Assembly: GCF_950295315.1 (NCBI RefSeq)
Contig: NW_026647180.1
Coordinates: forward strand, 1,054,001 to 1,118,000
Length of the DNA stretch: 64,000 nucleotides
DNA from: Erinaceus europaeus
Taxonomy: Eukaryota; Chordata; Mammalia; Eulipotyphla; Erinaceidae
Direction of reading: 5' to 3'
The translations under genes were made by a program, and so were the position numbers. This document shows positions 31,930-42,444 of the stretch, piece after piece. Under the pieces are notes generated by a model that saw nothing but the letters and a program-made list of their open reading frames with translations, ran no database searches and was not told where the DNA came from. Numbering within the stretch: position 1 is the stretch's first letter; every line of letters begins with the position of its first letter.

Positions 31930-33254
31930 AGTTTCTGCCCGGTTCCTACCCAGCTCCAAGATTGGCTCCTACCTGGCTCTGCCCAGCTCCTAGTGCAGCT
32001 CCCACCTGCCAGCACACTGGCCATCTCATTGTGCACAGGCAGACTGCAGTCCCCCCAGGACTGTCCCAGCAGACACAAGAGCCCCAGGCGCCCCCTGCCC
32101 ACCCCCACCACACATGGAGCCCAGCCAGGCCCAAACCTTCCGGAAGGGGTGGGGGGGTAGGGGGGGCACTGAGAGTGGCCTCCCTGGACCAGCAGGTTGC
32201 AAAGTGCCAGACCCTCAGCCCAGACTCAATTCACAGCCCAGCACAGCTCCACATGGGTTCACGCCAGCAGGCCTGGGGCACTTCTCTGAAATGCATGTCT
32301 CTTCCGAGAGAGACAGAGGCAGAGAAAACACTCCACTTCTAGAAATGCCAGGAGACCCCCAACCTGGACCCACACCCCGAGCCCCAGCCTTCACCCTAGT
32401 CTGGGAGCTTGGCTCGCCATGTTGCCCCAGGCCAAACTCGAAGTTCAAGATTCCAAACCATCTTCCCAGAGGACCTCATCGTGGACCACACTGAGAGGAA
32501 GGACAGCCGGCGCACATTTCGGGTGGGGGGGCGCACAGAAGTTCTCTGGGCTTGGCCGCTCCTGAAGCCACAGCAGGCTGGTGGGTTCCTGGGTCACCTC
32601 CTGCCCGGGCGGTTGGGGTGGGCGGGAGGCACACTGTCCGGAATCCTCCTGCACAGGAGGGTCCTCACCCTCGGGGTGCTGGGAGCTGCTGGCATGGACA
32701 TGCTGGGGAAGCCCAGGGACCCAAGGACCCCTCTCCCAGCAGGAAGGAAAGGGAAGGCCAGCCTCCCAGACTCTCTGGCGGGGTCCCTGCGCTCCTGCTC
32801 CCAGAAGCCAAAAGCAGCTGGATCTGGGGGTGCACAGCCACCCTTCTAGGGTGTCCCTGCCTGGGGACAGGGTCCCGGGGACTCTGGCCCCTCAGCGGCT
32901 GCACCCTGACTTCGCCCCTCCCCCCACCCAGCACCTTCCCAGGCAGGCACAATACCCAAGCCATTGAGGGCACAGGGTCCCTGGGGCCACTTACTTGGCA
33001 TTGGAGGAATCCCAGTAGATGGGCTCCAGCAAGATGGACCTGGCCGAGGCTGTCCGGCACAGCACTGTCCCGAGTCCTCAGCAGTACTTCCACGCGGGGG
33101 GCCTCCGCACAGTCGTGGCCAGGTGCTCAGGGCACGGGGTCGAGCCCCAGCGCTGGGGCCTATGGGTGCGATGCAATGCAATGCAGCGTGGGGGCAAGGA
33201 GGCATTAGGGCGCAGGCCGCTGGGCTCCATGGCGCTGCGCTGGACGCAGCTGGG
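31930..33254 (-). pseudogene. GC-rich island with EFNB2 exon-1 region duplicate
   Basis: About 1.3 kb of GC-rich DNA in an AT-rich neighbourhood. On the minus strand it reads as a 5' flank (33117-33254), a relic of ephrin-B2 coding exon 1 (32995-33116) and a GC-rich start of intron 1 (below 32989). Because the splice donor and intron-like sequence are kept, it came from a DNA-level duplication, not a processed mRNA. Open frames on both strands across the island (for example 32552-33208) have no domain and are by-products of its composition. Attribution of the flanks to the EFNB2 locus is inference. Confidence 0.6.
32995..33116 (-). pseudogene. EFNB2: Ephrin-B2 coding exon 1 relic (122 bp)
   Basis: The minus-strand frame reads TVRRPPAWKYC, stop, GLGTVLCRTASAR, then SILLEPIYWDSSNAK and a GTAAGT donor. 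Ephrin-B2 coding exon 1 encodes a signal peptide of the same length with WKYC, VLCRTA and LEPIYWNSSNSK at the same positions. The length is exactly 40 codons plus 2 nt, with the same donor phase. The start codon position is ACG instead of ATG, and the Trp after WKYC is TGA, so this copy cannot make the protein. The real EFNB2 is a membrane-bound ligand of Eph receptors. Named by remembered family sequence; no other EFNB2 exon was seen in the window. Confidence 0.85.
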
Positions 33255-33420
33255 ACAAAGGGAAGAAGAGAAGAAGGGAAGACCAGGAGAGAAAGACACT
33301 TGCAGACCTGCTTCACTGACTGTGAAGCCAGACCCCTGCAGGTGGGGAGCTGGGGGCTGGAACCAGGATCCTTATGCTGTACCACTTGCGCTAAACCCGC
33401 TGCACTACCTCCGAACTCCC
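33255..33420 (-). mobile_element. SINE-A 5' half, antisense
   Basis: GGAGAGAAAGACACTTGCAG, AGACCCCTGCAGGTGGGGAG, TGGAACCAGGATCC and the head complement ACTACCTCCGAACTCCC. Confidence 0.82.
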
Positions 33421-33429
33421 TTTTTTAAT

Positions 33430-33850
33430 TTTTTTATTTATAAAAAGGAAACATTGGGTAAAGCACAGGGGTACAACTCCACACGATTCCCACCACCAGA
33501 CTCTGTATCCCATCCCTCCCCTGATAGCTTTCTTATCCTTTAACCCTGGGAGTATGGACCCAAGGTCATTGTGGGATGCAGAAGATGGAAGGTCTGGCCT
33601 CTGCAATAGCTTCCTCGCTGAACATGGCCGTTGACTGGTTGATCCATACTCCCAGCTTGTCTCTATCTTTCCCTAGTGGGGAAGGGCTCTGGGGAAGCAG
33701 AGCTCCAGGACACACTGGTGGTGTTGTCTGTCCTGGGAAGTCTGGTCAGCATCATGCTAGCACCTGGAACCTGGTGGTTGAAAAGAGTTAATACTCAAAG
33801 CCAAACAAATCATTGACCAATCATGGACCTAAGCTGGAATAGTGCAGATG
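33430..33850 (-). mobile_element. Retroposon R, antisense
   Basis: TATAAAAAGGAAACATTGGG tail complement, GGGGTACAACTCC, ATTCCCACCACCAGA, and CCTGGTGGTTGAAAAGAG at the 5' side. Same layout as 25330-25740. Confidence 0.75.
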
Positions 33851-33892
33851 ATGAGTTGAGGGGATTCTTAAAAAATTGTTTAATAATTTTAA

Positions 33893-34090
33893 AATAGGCA
33901 CAGGTGGTGGCGACCTCAGTTGAGCATGCACATAACCATGACTAATGACCCAGGTTCAAGGCCCCAGTGCCTACCTGCTAGGGGGTGGGGTTAAGCTTGA
34001 CAAGCAAGCAGAGCTGTACGTGTCTTTCTCTCTCTCCATTATCTCCCTTCCTTGTATGAATTGCCTTGTTCTATCAAATCAAAATTTAAT
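33893..34090 (+). mobile_element. SINE-B, sense, diverged
   Basis: GCACAGGTGGTGGCGACCTC head, CCCAGGTTCAAGGCCCCAG and a CT-rich middle ending in TATCAAATCAAAATT. Confidence 0.65.
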
Positions 34091-34125
34091 TGTAAATACA
34101 AATTCCTTAAAAATAATCTAAGCAA

Positions 34126-34350
34126 AGTCAGGAGGTAGCACAGTGGGTTAAGTACACTGGCTCTCAAACTGCAGAGGGTTTGCTTCACAGGCAGTGAAGC
34201 AGGTCTGCAGGTGTCTTTCTCTCCCCCTGTTTTCTCCTCCTCTCTCCATTTCTCTCTGTCCTATCCAAGTACAAGGACATCAATAAGAACAATAATAACT
34301 ACAACAATAAAATAACAAGGACAACAAAAGGGAAAATAAATATTTTAAAA
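34126..34350 (+). mobile_element. SINE-A, sense, missing part of the head
   Basis: GTCAGGAGGTAGCACAGTGG head joins directly to CTCAAACTGCAGAGGGTTTG, so the box B region is deleted; the GTCCTATCCAAGTACAAGGA tail is intact. Confidence 0.8.
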
Positions 34351-34364
34351 ATTAAAAAATAATT

Positions 34365-34530
34365 TTAAAATATTTTATTATCTTTATTTATTGGATAGTA
34401 ACAGCAGAAATCAAAAGGGAAAGGGGAAGTAAAGAGGGAGAAGAGAGAGAGAGAGAGACCTGCAGCACTGCTTCACCATTCACAAAGCTTTTCCTCTGCA
34501 GGTGTGGTGGGGATTCAAATCCAAAATAAA
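34365..34530 (-). mobile_element. SINE-B, antisense
   Basis: TTTATTATCTTTATTTATTG tail complement, GA-rich block, GACCTGCAGCACTGCTTCAC. Confidence 0.7.
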
Positions 34531-34844
34531 TTTTAAGAATCTAACTCAACTCATTTTGTGTTGATGGTGTTAGGGTTTCGAGACAGACTTAATTTTGAAT
34601 AAAATCTAGAGACAGGATGTAAAGTTCAAAATCTCAGAGCCAGAAAAAGAAATAGGGCTTTTCCCAGACCCACCCTTGCTACCTGCATGATGAGACTACC
34701 TGAGAGGAGGACAAAGCAGTAGGAATATAATATCCCTTTGGAATATAATATCCCACTGGAATATATAACCCTTTGGAATAGAACTAAAATAGGCCTACTA
34801 GCTATCTTCAAAATGGAGAACCCAAATCTTCATCTGCAATATTC
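34531..34844. other. Unassigned DNA with short internal repeat
   Basis: Contains three near repeats of GGAATATAATATCCC around 34730-34775. No gene seen. Confidence 0.4.
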
Positions 34845-35250
34845 CAGCCTTTAGGTTCATGATTGGTCAACAATTTGTTTGGCTCTTCTTTCAGCCACCA
34901 GGTTTCAGATGCTACCAAGATGCCTACTGGACTTCCCTGGACAGAAGACTCCACCAATGTGTCCTGGAGCCCACTTCCCCAGAGCTCTGCCCCACTGGAG
35001 AAAGAGAAAGACAGGCTGAGAGTATGGATCCACTTGTAAACAACCATATTCAGCATGTAAGCAGTTACGGAATCCAGACCTATATTCTGCACACCATAAT
35101 GTCCCTGAGTCCATATTCCCAGAGGGATAAAGAATAGGAAAGCCATTGGGAGGGGATGGCATGTGGAGTTCTGGTGGTGGGAACTGTACCCCTCTTATCC
35201 TATGGCCTTGTCAATGTTTCCTTTTTATAAATAAAACTTTAAAAGAGAAT
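34845..35250 (+). mobile_element. Retroposon R, sense, near full length
   Basis: CAGCCACCAGGTTTCAGATG at the 5' side, ACCAATGTGTCCTGGAGCC, then GGTGGTGGGAACTGTACCCC and TCAATGTTTCCTTTTTATAA before an A-rich end. Confidence 0.78.
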
Positions 35251-35312
35251 AGCATATATAGAGAGTTGTATACAAAAAAAATCAGTGGGAGCTTCTTTAA
35301 AAGCAAAAAAAT

Positions 35313-35530
35313 AGGGGGGCAGGTGGTGGTGCACCTGGTTAAGTGCATACATCATAGTGCACAAGGACCTGGGTTCAAGCCCCTGGACCCCCACCAGCAG
35401 AGGGAAAACTTCACAAGTGGTGAAATGTAGCTATAGGTGTCTCCATCTCTTTCCCTTTCTATATGCTCCTCCCTTATCAATTTCTCTGTTTCTATCTAAT
35501 CAATCAGTCAATCCAGACATAGATAATTTA
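35313..35530 (+). mobile_element. SINE-B, sense
   Basis: GGTGGTGGTGCACCTGGTTA head, CTGGGTTCAAGCCCCTGG box B, and a CT-rich 3' part ending in poly(A). Confidence 0.88.
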
Positions 35531-35689
35531 AAAAAAAAAAGAGGCATCACATGCAGAGAAACTCCCCTCTCCCTCTAAGTTGAGGGGGGACATTTGCAGA
35601 GCTTCTTCTGGCCTATACAAAGTGCTGGGTGAAGATTTTGCCTCTTATTTTGTATTTCCTCTCACCTCTAAAGGAATGCAAATGGGAGG

Positions 35690-35890
35690 GTGGGGTAGGT
35701 GGGGGTGCACTGGGTGTAGTGCACATAGTATAAAAGCACAAAGACCCATGCAAGGATCTTGGTTGGAGGCCCTGGCTCCTCACCTGCAGAGGGACACTTC
35801 ACAAGCAGAGAAACAGGTCTCTATCCCTCTCTATATACCCCCTCCCCTCTCAGTTTCTCTCTGTCTTAGCCAAAATAAATAAATAAATGA
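35690..35890 (+). mobile_element. SINE-B relative, sense
   Basis: GTGGGGGTGCACTGGGTGTA head, GGTTGGAGGCCCTGGCTCC, and an AATAAATAAATAAATG tail. A further head fragment lies at 36019-36075. Confidence 0.7.
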
Positions 35891-36349
35891 ATCAATAAAT
35901 ATATGGCTGCCAGGACCAGTGGAATCATAGTGCTGGCCCTGAAACCTGGTGATAAGCCCAAAAGCAAAAAAAGAAAGAAAGGAAAAATAAGCAAAGAAAG
36001 AAAAGCCAAGAGAAAAAAGGGGGGAGTCAGGCAGTGGTATACTTGGTTAAACACACAACAATGCACAGAGATAGTTTAAAAAGAAAAGGAAATTAAGGAA
36101 AGGAAAAAGTTAAGCTACTGAAAACAAAGCTTTCCAGAAGCAGTTTGTTTCCACTCATGTGCTCCGTAACAGGGGACCTCAAAAAAGAGCTTTCTTATTT
36201 CAAATGCCAATTTGATGTAGACTTCTATCATGTAAATTAATTTTCTATTATTATCTTTATTTTTATCACAATGTTACTCTACTATACCAGGGTTTCAAGG
36301 AAAGTTATTTTATGGTAAGCAGGCAGCCAGTCACCACCACACTCTGAAC

Positions 36350-36548
36350 TGTTGTTGTTGTTATTATTGGATAGAGACACAGAAACTGAGAAGGGAGGGG
36401 GAGATAGAGAGGCAGAGAGACAGAGACACCTGCAGACTGCTTCACCACTCACAAAGCTTTCCCCCTGAAGGTGGGGACTGGGAGCTTGAACCGGGTCCCT
36501 ATGCACTATAATGTGAGCACTCAACCAGGCACTCCACCACCTGGCCAC
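36350..36548 (-). mobile_element. SINE-B, antisense
   Basis: TTATTGGATAGAGACACAGA, CCCCCTGAAGGTGGGGACTG, TTGAACCGGGTCCC and CACTCCACCACCTGGCC. Confidence 0.88.
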
Positions 36549-36714
36549 CACGGTCTAAATTTAAGGATAACAAATAATAAGGGTAACATGGCACAGAATA
36601 ACTGGCTCATCAGATGAGAACAAAAGGCAAGATCCACAAATTATCTTCTTCCTTGTGTGCCCTTTCAAGCTCCCCAGAGTGCTTCCTAATTTTTTGTTTG
36701 TTTGCTTTTTCTTT

Positions 36715-36925
36715 TCTACTTTTTATTTAATAGGACAGAGAGAAATAGAGCGAGGAGGGAGAGACAGAGAGGGAGAGAGACAGAGAGGTACCTGCAGACC
36801 TGCTTCACTGCTTGTGAAGCTACCCCCCTGCAAGTGGGGAGCAGGGCCACAGAGCAGGGGCTCAAACCCGGGTCCTTGCACACAGTACTATGCACTTCAC
36901 TGGGTGAACCAGCACCTGACCCCTA
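36715..36925 (-). mobile_element. SINE-B, antisense
   Basis: TTTATTTAATAGGACAGAGA, CCCCCCTGCAAGTGGGGAGC, CTCAAACCCGGGTCC and CCAGCACCTGACCCC. Confidence 0.85.
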
Positions 36926-37225
36926 TTATTCATTTTTGTTTGAAAATCAAAGTTGTATTTATTTCTGGGTCTCAAACCATAAGATGACTAATAAACTGAC
37001 ATTTATTTATCTGAACTTTTTTTTTCATATAAATGACTTGAGGTAAAACATTTTCTTTTTTAGTAGATGCACTTCTATATTTATTAGTGAGAGTAAGAAG
37101 CAGGTCATCACTCTGGCATACATGGCATCTAGGATCAAGTTTCCTGCCAGCAAGTTCTATGCAGTGTTGCAAGCCACCTCCTACTGTTTCCATAGTTTCT
37201 AAACATCACCATAGGTTTATGCTAA
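36926..37225. other. Unassigned AT-rich DNA
   Basis: No repeat or gene recognised. Confidence 0.4.
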
Positions 37226-37500
37226 AAAAAATAAAGCAGAGAGTCTAGCTGTTACACAGTGGGTTAAACACAGGCAGCGCAAAGCACAAGAGTGGCATAA
37301 GGATCCAAGTTGGAGCCCGTGGTTCCCCACCTGTAGTGGGGATGCTTCACAGGCAGTGAAGCAGGTTCTGCAGGTGTCTTTCTTTCTCTCCTCACTCTGT
37401 CTTTCCCTCCTCTCTCCATTTCTCTCTGTCCTATCCAACAACAATGACATCAATAACAACAAATAACTACAAAAAAAGGGCAACAAATGGAAAATAAATA
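37226..37500 (+). mobile_element. SINE-A, sense
   Basis: GAGTCTAGCTGTTACACAGT head, AGGATCCAAGTTGGAGCCCG, and CCTATCCAACAACAATGACA before an A-rich tail. Confidence 0.85.
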
Positions 37501-37654
37501 TATATATTAAAAAGATTTTATAAAAAACCAAACTCATCTATTCTCCAGTCAGATCACCTTTGGAAACTAAAAATTAGGAAGGGTAGATGATAATTTCAGT
37601 GTGATAGATAAGTTGTCAATTTAAAATCCAAGGGGTTATATTTTTAATTTTTAA

Positions 37655-37940
37655 AAATATTTATTTATGTATTCTCTTTTGCTGCCCTTGTTTTTTGTTG
37701 TTATTATTATTGTTGTTGTTACTGATGTCATAGTTGTTGGATAGGACAGAGAGAAAGGGAGAGAGGAGGGGAAGACAGAGAGGGGGAGAGAAAGATAGAC
37801 ACCTACAGATCTGCTTCATTGCCTGTGGAGCGACTCCCCTGCAGGTGGGGAGCTGGGGGCACAAACCAGGATCCTTAAGCTGGTCCTTGGGTTTTGCTCC
37901 GCTTCCGCTTCACTCACTGTGCTACTGCCCGACTCCCCAT
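37655..37940 (-). mobile_element. SINE-A, antisense
   Basis: CTTTTGCTGCCCTTG, GTTGTTGGATAGGACAGAGA, CGACTCCCCTGCAGGTGGGG and the head complement TGCTACTGCCCGACTCCCC. Confidence 0.92.
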
Positions 37941-37964
37941 TCTTAATGTTTTTTTTTCACAGTT

Positions 37965-38335
37965 AAAAAAAATTTTTTTTGCCTCCAGGCTGGGTGCTGG
38001 CACTACATATCCACTGCTCCTGGTGGCTATTTTTTCCATTTTCCATTTTTATTTTTTATTATTGATTTTCCCATTTTTTGTCCTTGTTTTACTGTTGTTG
38101 TAGTTATTATTGTTGTTGTTGATGATCTCGTCATTGTTGGATAGGACAGAGAGAAATGGAGAGAGGAGGGAAGACAGAGAGGGGGACAGAAAGAGAGACA
38201 CCTGCAGACCTGCTTCACCGCCTGTGAAGCGACTCTCCTGTAGGTGGGGAGCCGGAGGCTGGAACAGGAATCCTTCTGCCAGTCCTTGCACTTTGGGCCA
38301 CGTGTGCTTAACCCACTGCGCTACCGCCCAACACC
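37965..38335 (-). mobile_element. SINE-A, antisense, with long 3' end
   Basis: Starts with GCCTCCAGGCTGGGTGCTGG and CCACTGCTCCTGGTGGC, the complement of the SINE-A end seen at 42040, and runs to CTACCGCCCAACACCC. Confidence 0.92.
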
Positions 38336-38384
38336 CACTCTTTTTTTTCTTTATATGCTATTATTTTTCATTTAATTTGTTTGT

Positions 38385-38505
38385 TGATTACTAGAATACT
38401 GTTTAGTTCTCGCTGATACTGCTGCTGGGAACTGAACCTGAAACTTTGGAGCCTCAGGAGTGAAAGTCTTTTAGCAAAACCACTTAACTGTCTTCCCAGC
38501 TCCAC
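38385..38505 (-). mobile_element. SINE-C, antisense
   Basis: GGAACTGAACCTGAAACTTT, GGAGCCTCAGGAGTGAAAGT and AACCACTTAACTGTCTTCCC. Confidence 0.7.
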
Positions 38506-38724
38506 CACATATCTTTTAGATGTTTTGATAGTATCAAGAGTTAAACTATAGTGGTATCAACTTGAGAATCATCTGTTTTTTAGGATTGCTTGATAGTGGT
38601 CCTTAAAAAATTAAATGTTTTCCCTCACAACTATATGCTTTCAATATTAATTAATTAATTAGAAGATTATATTACCTTTATACAACATGTTAAATTATAT
38701 TTCTCCTCTAAGAAATGTAAAATA

Positions 38725-38865
38725 CAGGTGGGGTAGATGGCTTAATGGTTATGTAAAGAGACTCTCATGTCTGAGACACTAAAGTACCAGGTTAAATCTC
38801 CTGCAGCAGTATCATCCAGAACTGAGCAGTGCTCTGGTAAAAAAAATGGGAAGAAAGAAAAAAAA
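38725..38865 (+). mobile_element. SINE-C, sense
   Basis: GGTGGGGTAGATGGCTTAAT, CTCTCATGTCTGAGACACTA and AGAACTGAGCAGTGCTCTGG, then poly(A). Confidence 0.8.
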
Positions 38866-39445
38866 AAATATATATGGAAAATACTTTGTAAAACTCAGAT
38901 TATACTTTGATACAATAAAGGAATCTGATTTTAACTGCAAAAAAAAAAAAAAAACATGAAACAACTTTCCAAGATGACAAATCAGTTGTCAGAATCCAAT
39001 CCTGAAGATGTTGTGCTGTTATTTACATAACATGAGGTTCTGGTCTCTCTGGGTTTTCTTCTCTGATCTCTGAGAATTGGGCCACCTATTTCCTCTAGTC
39101 ACAACCACAGATTTCCAGCTCACAGATCTGAATGTCATAAAGCATGTCTTTTTGGGACACTGGCTCAGAACCTCCATGCCCGGTACTTAGTGACCAACCC
39201 TACTGGTGCCCTTTGAGGTGAGCCACAGAAGAAGAGAGGGAGAGAGAAGAGACACCAGCAGCACAGCTCCACCACTTGTGCAGGTGGGAACAGGGTCTTG
39301 AGCCCAGTAAACAGAGCATCTATTAGCATCTCTTAGGATGGTAAACGTCACATAAGCACCGCGTACAAGTAGCTCAATAAATATCTCCTAGGTATGCAAA
39401 AGTAAACTAGGCCCTTCAGTTCAAACATGCTGGTTTAATATTTCT
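38866..39445. other. Mostly unassigned DNA
   Basis: A poly(A) run at 38939-38955 suggests an old retroposon end. A SINE-like fragment near 39230-39310 (CACCAGCAGCACAGCTCCAC, GTCTTGAGCCCAGT) was noted. No gene seen. Confidence 0.4.
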
Positions 39446-39449
39446 AATT

Positions 39450-39755
39450 TTTTATTACTTTTATTTATTGGATAGAGGCAGCTAGAAGTCGAGAGGGTAA
39501 GGAGAGGTAGAGAGGGAAAGAGACAGAGACACAAAGCTTTCCCCCTGCAGGTGGGGGATGGGGACTTGAACCACATCCTTGCACCTTGTAACATGTGCGC
39601 TCAACCAAGTGTGTCACCACCAGCCCCCTCCTTTTTCTGTTTTACCAAAGAACTGTTCAATTCTGGCTTATGTTGGTGTGGGGTTTTGAACCTGGGACCT
39701 AGGAGCCTCAGGAATAAGTCTTTTTGCTGAACCATTATGCTATATGACCCTCTGA
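39450..39755 (-). mobile_element. SINE-B followed by SINE-C, both antisense
   Basis: SINE-B at 39450-39625 (TTATTGGATAGAGGCAGCTA to GTGTCACCACCAGCCCC) and SINE-C at 39630-39755 (CAATTCTGGCTTATGTTGG, TTTTGAACCTGGGACC). Confidence 0.78.
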
Positions 39756-40295
39756 AGTTTTTATTAATATTTTTTAAACATGCTGGTATGACTCACCATA
39801 GTGTCCAATGTCACAGCAGGTATGTATCACTAGATGAGAAGGTGACCACCTTCTCTCTGGCTCCATATGTGGGTGGGGCGGGGCACTCCCGGGGTCTGCA
39901 GTCCACAGACCTGGCAGCCATGCAGGTGCACTGGTGGCAGTTGGCCGTCCATGTGTCTCCAGGCTATGGGTCATGTCAGGTGGACACATGTTATTCAAGT
40001 GAGGGGTGACAGCAAGTGTGGACTCAAGCAAAGAGAAATGGGATACTCACCACTTTTTCTTCTCCCAGTGGACCACGGCACACTGTTAATATGAAGTTAA
40101 TAAAATGGAGGTTACATCTGGCAACATGCAACAGGTTATTTGTGGATAATGATCAGGCAGCGATAGTGGCCAATGGCCTTGGCTTTCAGAGTCCCTGAGT
40201 ATGTGCTCCCACAGGTGCATAAATGACACCCATCTACCAGGAAGAAACCATCCTAGTCAGCATGCATGAGCACATGTCTTATTTTAATTAATTTT
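39756..40295. other. Unassigned single-copy DNA
   Basis: Moderately GC-rich 39850-39980 with small open frames on both strands (39737-40009 plus, 39774-40031 minus). No motif recognised. Confidence 0.4.
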
Positions 40296-40299
40296 CTTT

Positions 40300-40800
40300 T
40301 TATTTTTACCTCCAGGGTTATTGCTAGGGCTCTCTGCCTGCACTACAAATCCACTGCTCCTAGTGGCCATTTTTATTTGATAGAACAGAGAGACTGGGAG
40401 TATGGATCAACCCATGTCAAGGCCCATGTTCAGCGGGGAAGCAATTACAGAAGCCAGACCTTCCACCCTCTGCAACCCACAAGGACCCTGGATTCATACT
40501 CCCAGAGAGATAGAGAGTGGGAAGGCTATCAGGGGAGGGGGTCGGATGTGGAGATTAGGTTATGGGAATTGTACCCCTCTTATTCTATGGTTTTGTTAAT
40601 GTCTCCTTTCTTAAATAAATAAAAAATAAAAAAAGAACAGAGAGACTGAGAGGAGAGGAAGAGACCAGCAGACCTGCCTCACTGCTTGTGAAGCTTCCCC
40701 CTGCAAGTGGGGAGCCAGGGGTTAAATCCCAGATCCTTCACTGGGTTCTTATACTTAGTACTATGTGCACTTAACCAGGTGTACTACTGCCCAGGCCCCT
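40300..40800 (-). mobile_element. SINE, antisense, split by a retroposon
   Basis: Left part 40300-40396 (CCTCCAGGGTTATTGCTAGG) and right part 40634-40800 (CCCCCTGCAAGTGGGGAGCC, GTACTACTGCCCAGGCCCC) form one element interrupted by retroposon R. Confidence 0.88.
40397..40633 (+). mobile_element. Retroposon R, 5'-truncated, with 15-bp target-site duplication
   Basis: Starts GGAGTATGGATCAACCC and ends GTCTCCTTTCTTAAATAAAT plus poly(A). AGAACAGAGAGACTG occurs at 40382-40396 and 40634-40648, an exact target-site duplication. The poly(A) tail, variable 5' end and duplication point to L1-type target-primed insertion. Confidence 0.93.
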
Positions 40801-40839
40801 TTATTATTTTCCTTTATCTTTTTAAAAATCAGTTTTAAA

Positions 40840-41250
40840 AATATTTTTATTATTGAATAGAGACAGAGAAATTGAGGGGAGGGAGAGATAAAAAGGGAGA
40901 GAGAGATAGAGAGGCACCTGCAGCACTGGCAAAGCTTTCCCCATGCAGGTGGGGACCAGATACATGTAAATTATAATGTGTGTGCTTAACCAGGTGCACC
41001 AACACCTGGCCCCTCATGTCTTATTTTTATACTTCCTTTTTTTCCACTTTATTTATTTATTTACTATTGGACAGAGAAAAAATGAGAAGGGAGAGGGAGG
41101 GAGATAGAGAGAGACAGAGACAGAGAGACACCTGCAGCCCTGCTTCACCACTTGTGAAGCTTCCCCCCTGCAGGTGGGGACCAGGGGCTTGGAGCCAGAT
41201 CATTGTGCACTGTAATGTGTGTTTAACCAGGCGCACCACTGCCTGGCCCC
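40840..41250 (-). mobile_element. Two SINE-B copies, antisense
   Basis: 40840-41012 (TTATTGAATAGAGACAGAGA to CAACACCTGGCCCC) and 41045-41250 (TTACTATTGGACAGAG, CCCCCCTGCAGGTGGGGACC, CACTGCCTGGCCCCC). Confidence 0.88.
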
Positions 41251-41477
41251 CATGTCTTATTCTATAATTTTAAGTAAAGGGTAATTCTTGGTTGCTTCTG
41301 GGAGTGGTCACTAGATCTTCTAGCTACCACTTTTTACTGTTTTACAATCCAAATTCTGCCTCTGTAAACCTACAGGTCACCCAAGACTTCTTAAGGATCA
41401 GTTCCAAGGGCTTTCTCAGTTTTCAAATTCTGGGCAAGCAGTGAATTTTAAACACTTATGTTGAAACTGTCCTCTTT

Positions 41478-41615
41478 AGGGGGCCAGGCAGTGGTCCACC
41501 TGGTTAAGCACACACACTACTGTGTGCAAGGACCTGGGTTCAAGGCCCTGGTCTCCACCTGCAGGGAAAAGCTTTGTGAATGGTAAAGCAGGGCTGCAGG
41601 TGTCTGTCTTTTCTA
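41478..41615 (+). mobile_element. SINE-B, sense, 3'-truncated
   Basis: GGGGGCCAGGCAGTGGTCCA, CTGGGTTCAAGGCCCTGG and GAAAAGCTTTGTGAATGG, ending inside the CT-rich part. Confidence 0.85.
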
Positions 41616-41705
41616 ACTAAATTCTGACCATACAAATGTGTCTTGCTACAATTCAGGGCTTAAAAAGGGGGGGGGGATAAGTTACCTAGTTTTAAAAATA
41701 TCACT

Positions 41706-42045
41706 GGGGGTCGGGCGGTGGCGCAGCGGGTTAAGCGCATGTGGCGCAATGCGCAGGGACCGGCGTAAGGATCCCGGTTCGAGCCCCCGGCTCCCCACCT
41801 GCAGGGGAGTCGCTTCACAGGCGGTGAAGCAGGTCTGCAGGTGTCTATCTTTCTCTCCCCTTCTCTGTCTTCCCCTCCTCTCTCCATTTCTCTCTGTCCT
41901 ATCCAACAACGAATTGCATCAACAAGGGCAATAATAATAACCACAACGAAGCTACAACAAGGGCAACAAAAGGTGGGAAAAAATGGCCTCCAGGAGTGGT
42001 GGATTCATGGTGCAGGCACCGAGCCCAGCAATAACCCTGGAGGAG
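41706..42045 (+). mobile_element. SINE-A, best-preserved sense copy
   Basis: Box A TGGCGCAGCGG at 41719-41729 and box B GGTTCGAGCCC at 41776-41786 both fit the pol III promoter consensus. The element continues through CCTATCCAACAACGAATTGC to a 3' domain with CTCCAGGAGTGGTGGATTCA and CAATAACCCTGGAGGAG, then A-rich. It is the reference copy for this family here. Confidence 0.95.
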
Positions 42046-42189
42046 GAAAAAAATATATATATACATCACTGAGATTTTTTTTCAAGATTTTTGTCGATAG
42101 CATCTGATTTCATGAAGCAGTAGTTAAGCTGTATTTTCACTCAAGTCATGAAACCCACTTCTTTTGTCTGACTAGAAAACATAGGACTA

Positions 42190-42300
42190 TAGATAACCCT
42201 GCTCAGCTCTGGCTGATGGTGGTGTGGGGGATTGAACCTGGGACCTGTGAGCCTCAAGCATGAGTCTCTTGGTATAGCCATTATGCCATCTACCCCTGTC
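42190..42300 (-). mobile_element. SINE-C, antisense
   Basis: CTGCTCAGCTCTGGCTGATG, GGGGGATTGAACCTGGGACC and CATTATGCCATCTACCCC. Confidence 0.85.
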
Positions 42301-42377
42301 CACTTTTTCTTTTTTTACACCTTTTTTTTCGAAATTAAAAAAAATTATTTATTTCCTTTTGTTGCCCTTGCTGTAGG

Positions 42378-42443
42378 ACATATATATATATATATAATAA
42401 TATATATATATATATTATATAAATATAATATATATATATATAT
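42378..42443. repeat. (TA)n microsatellite, partly palindromic
   Basis: TA runs broken by ATAATA and TTATATAAATATAA, able to fold back on itself. Confidence 0.9.
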
Positions 42444-42444
42444 T

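Noticed and set aside
32552..33208. 218-codon plus-strand frame in the GC island
   Set aside because: Runs antisense to the EFNB2-like exon, has no domain and a biased composition; the island's high GC alone explains the lack of stops.
41719..41786. tRNA gene
   Set aside because: Box A and box B are present, but the sequence does not fold as a full tRNA and continues into a SINE body and tail.
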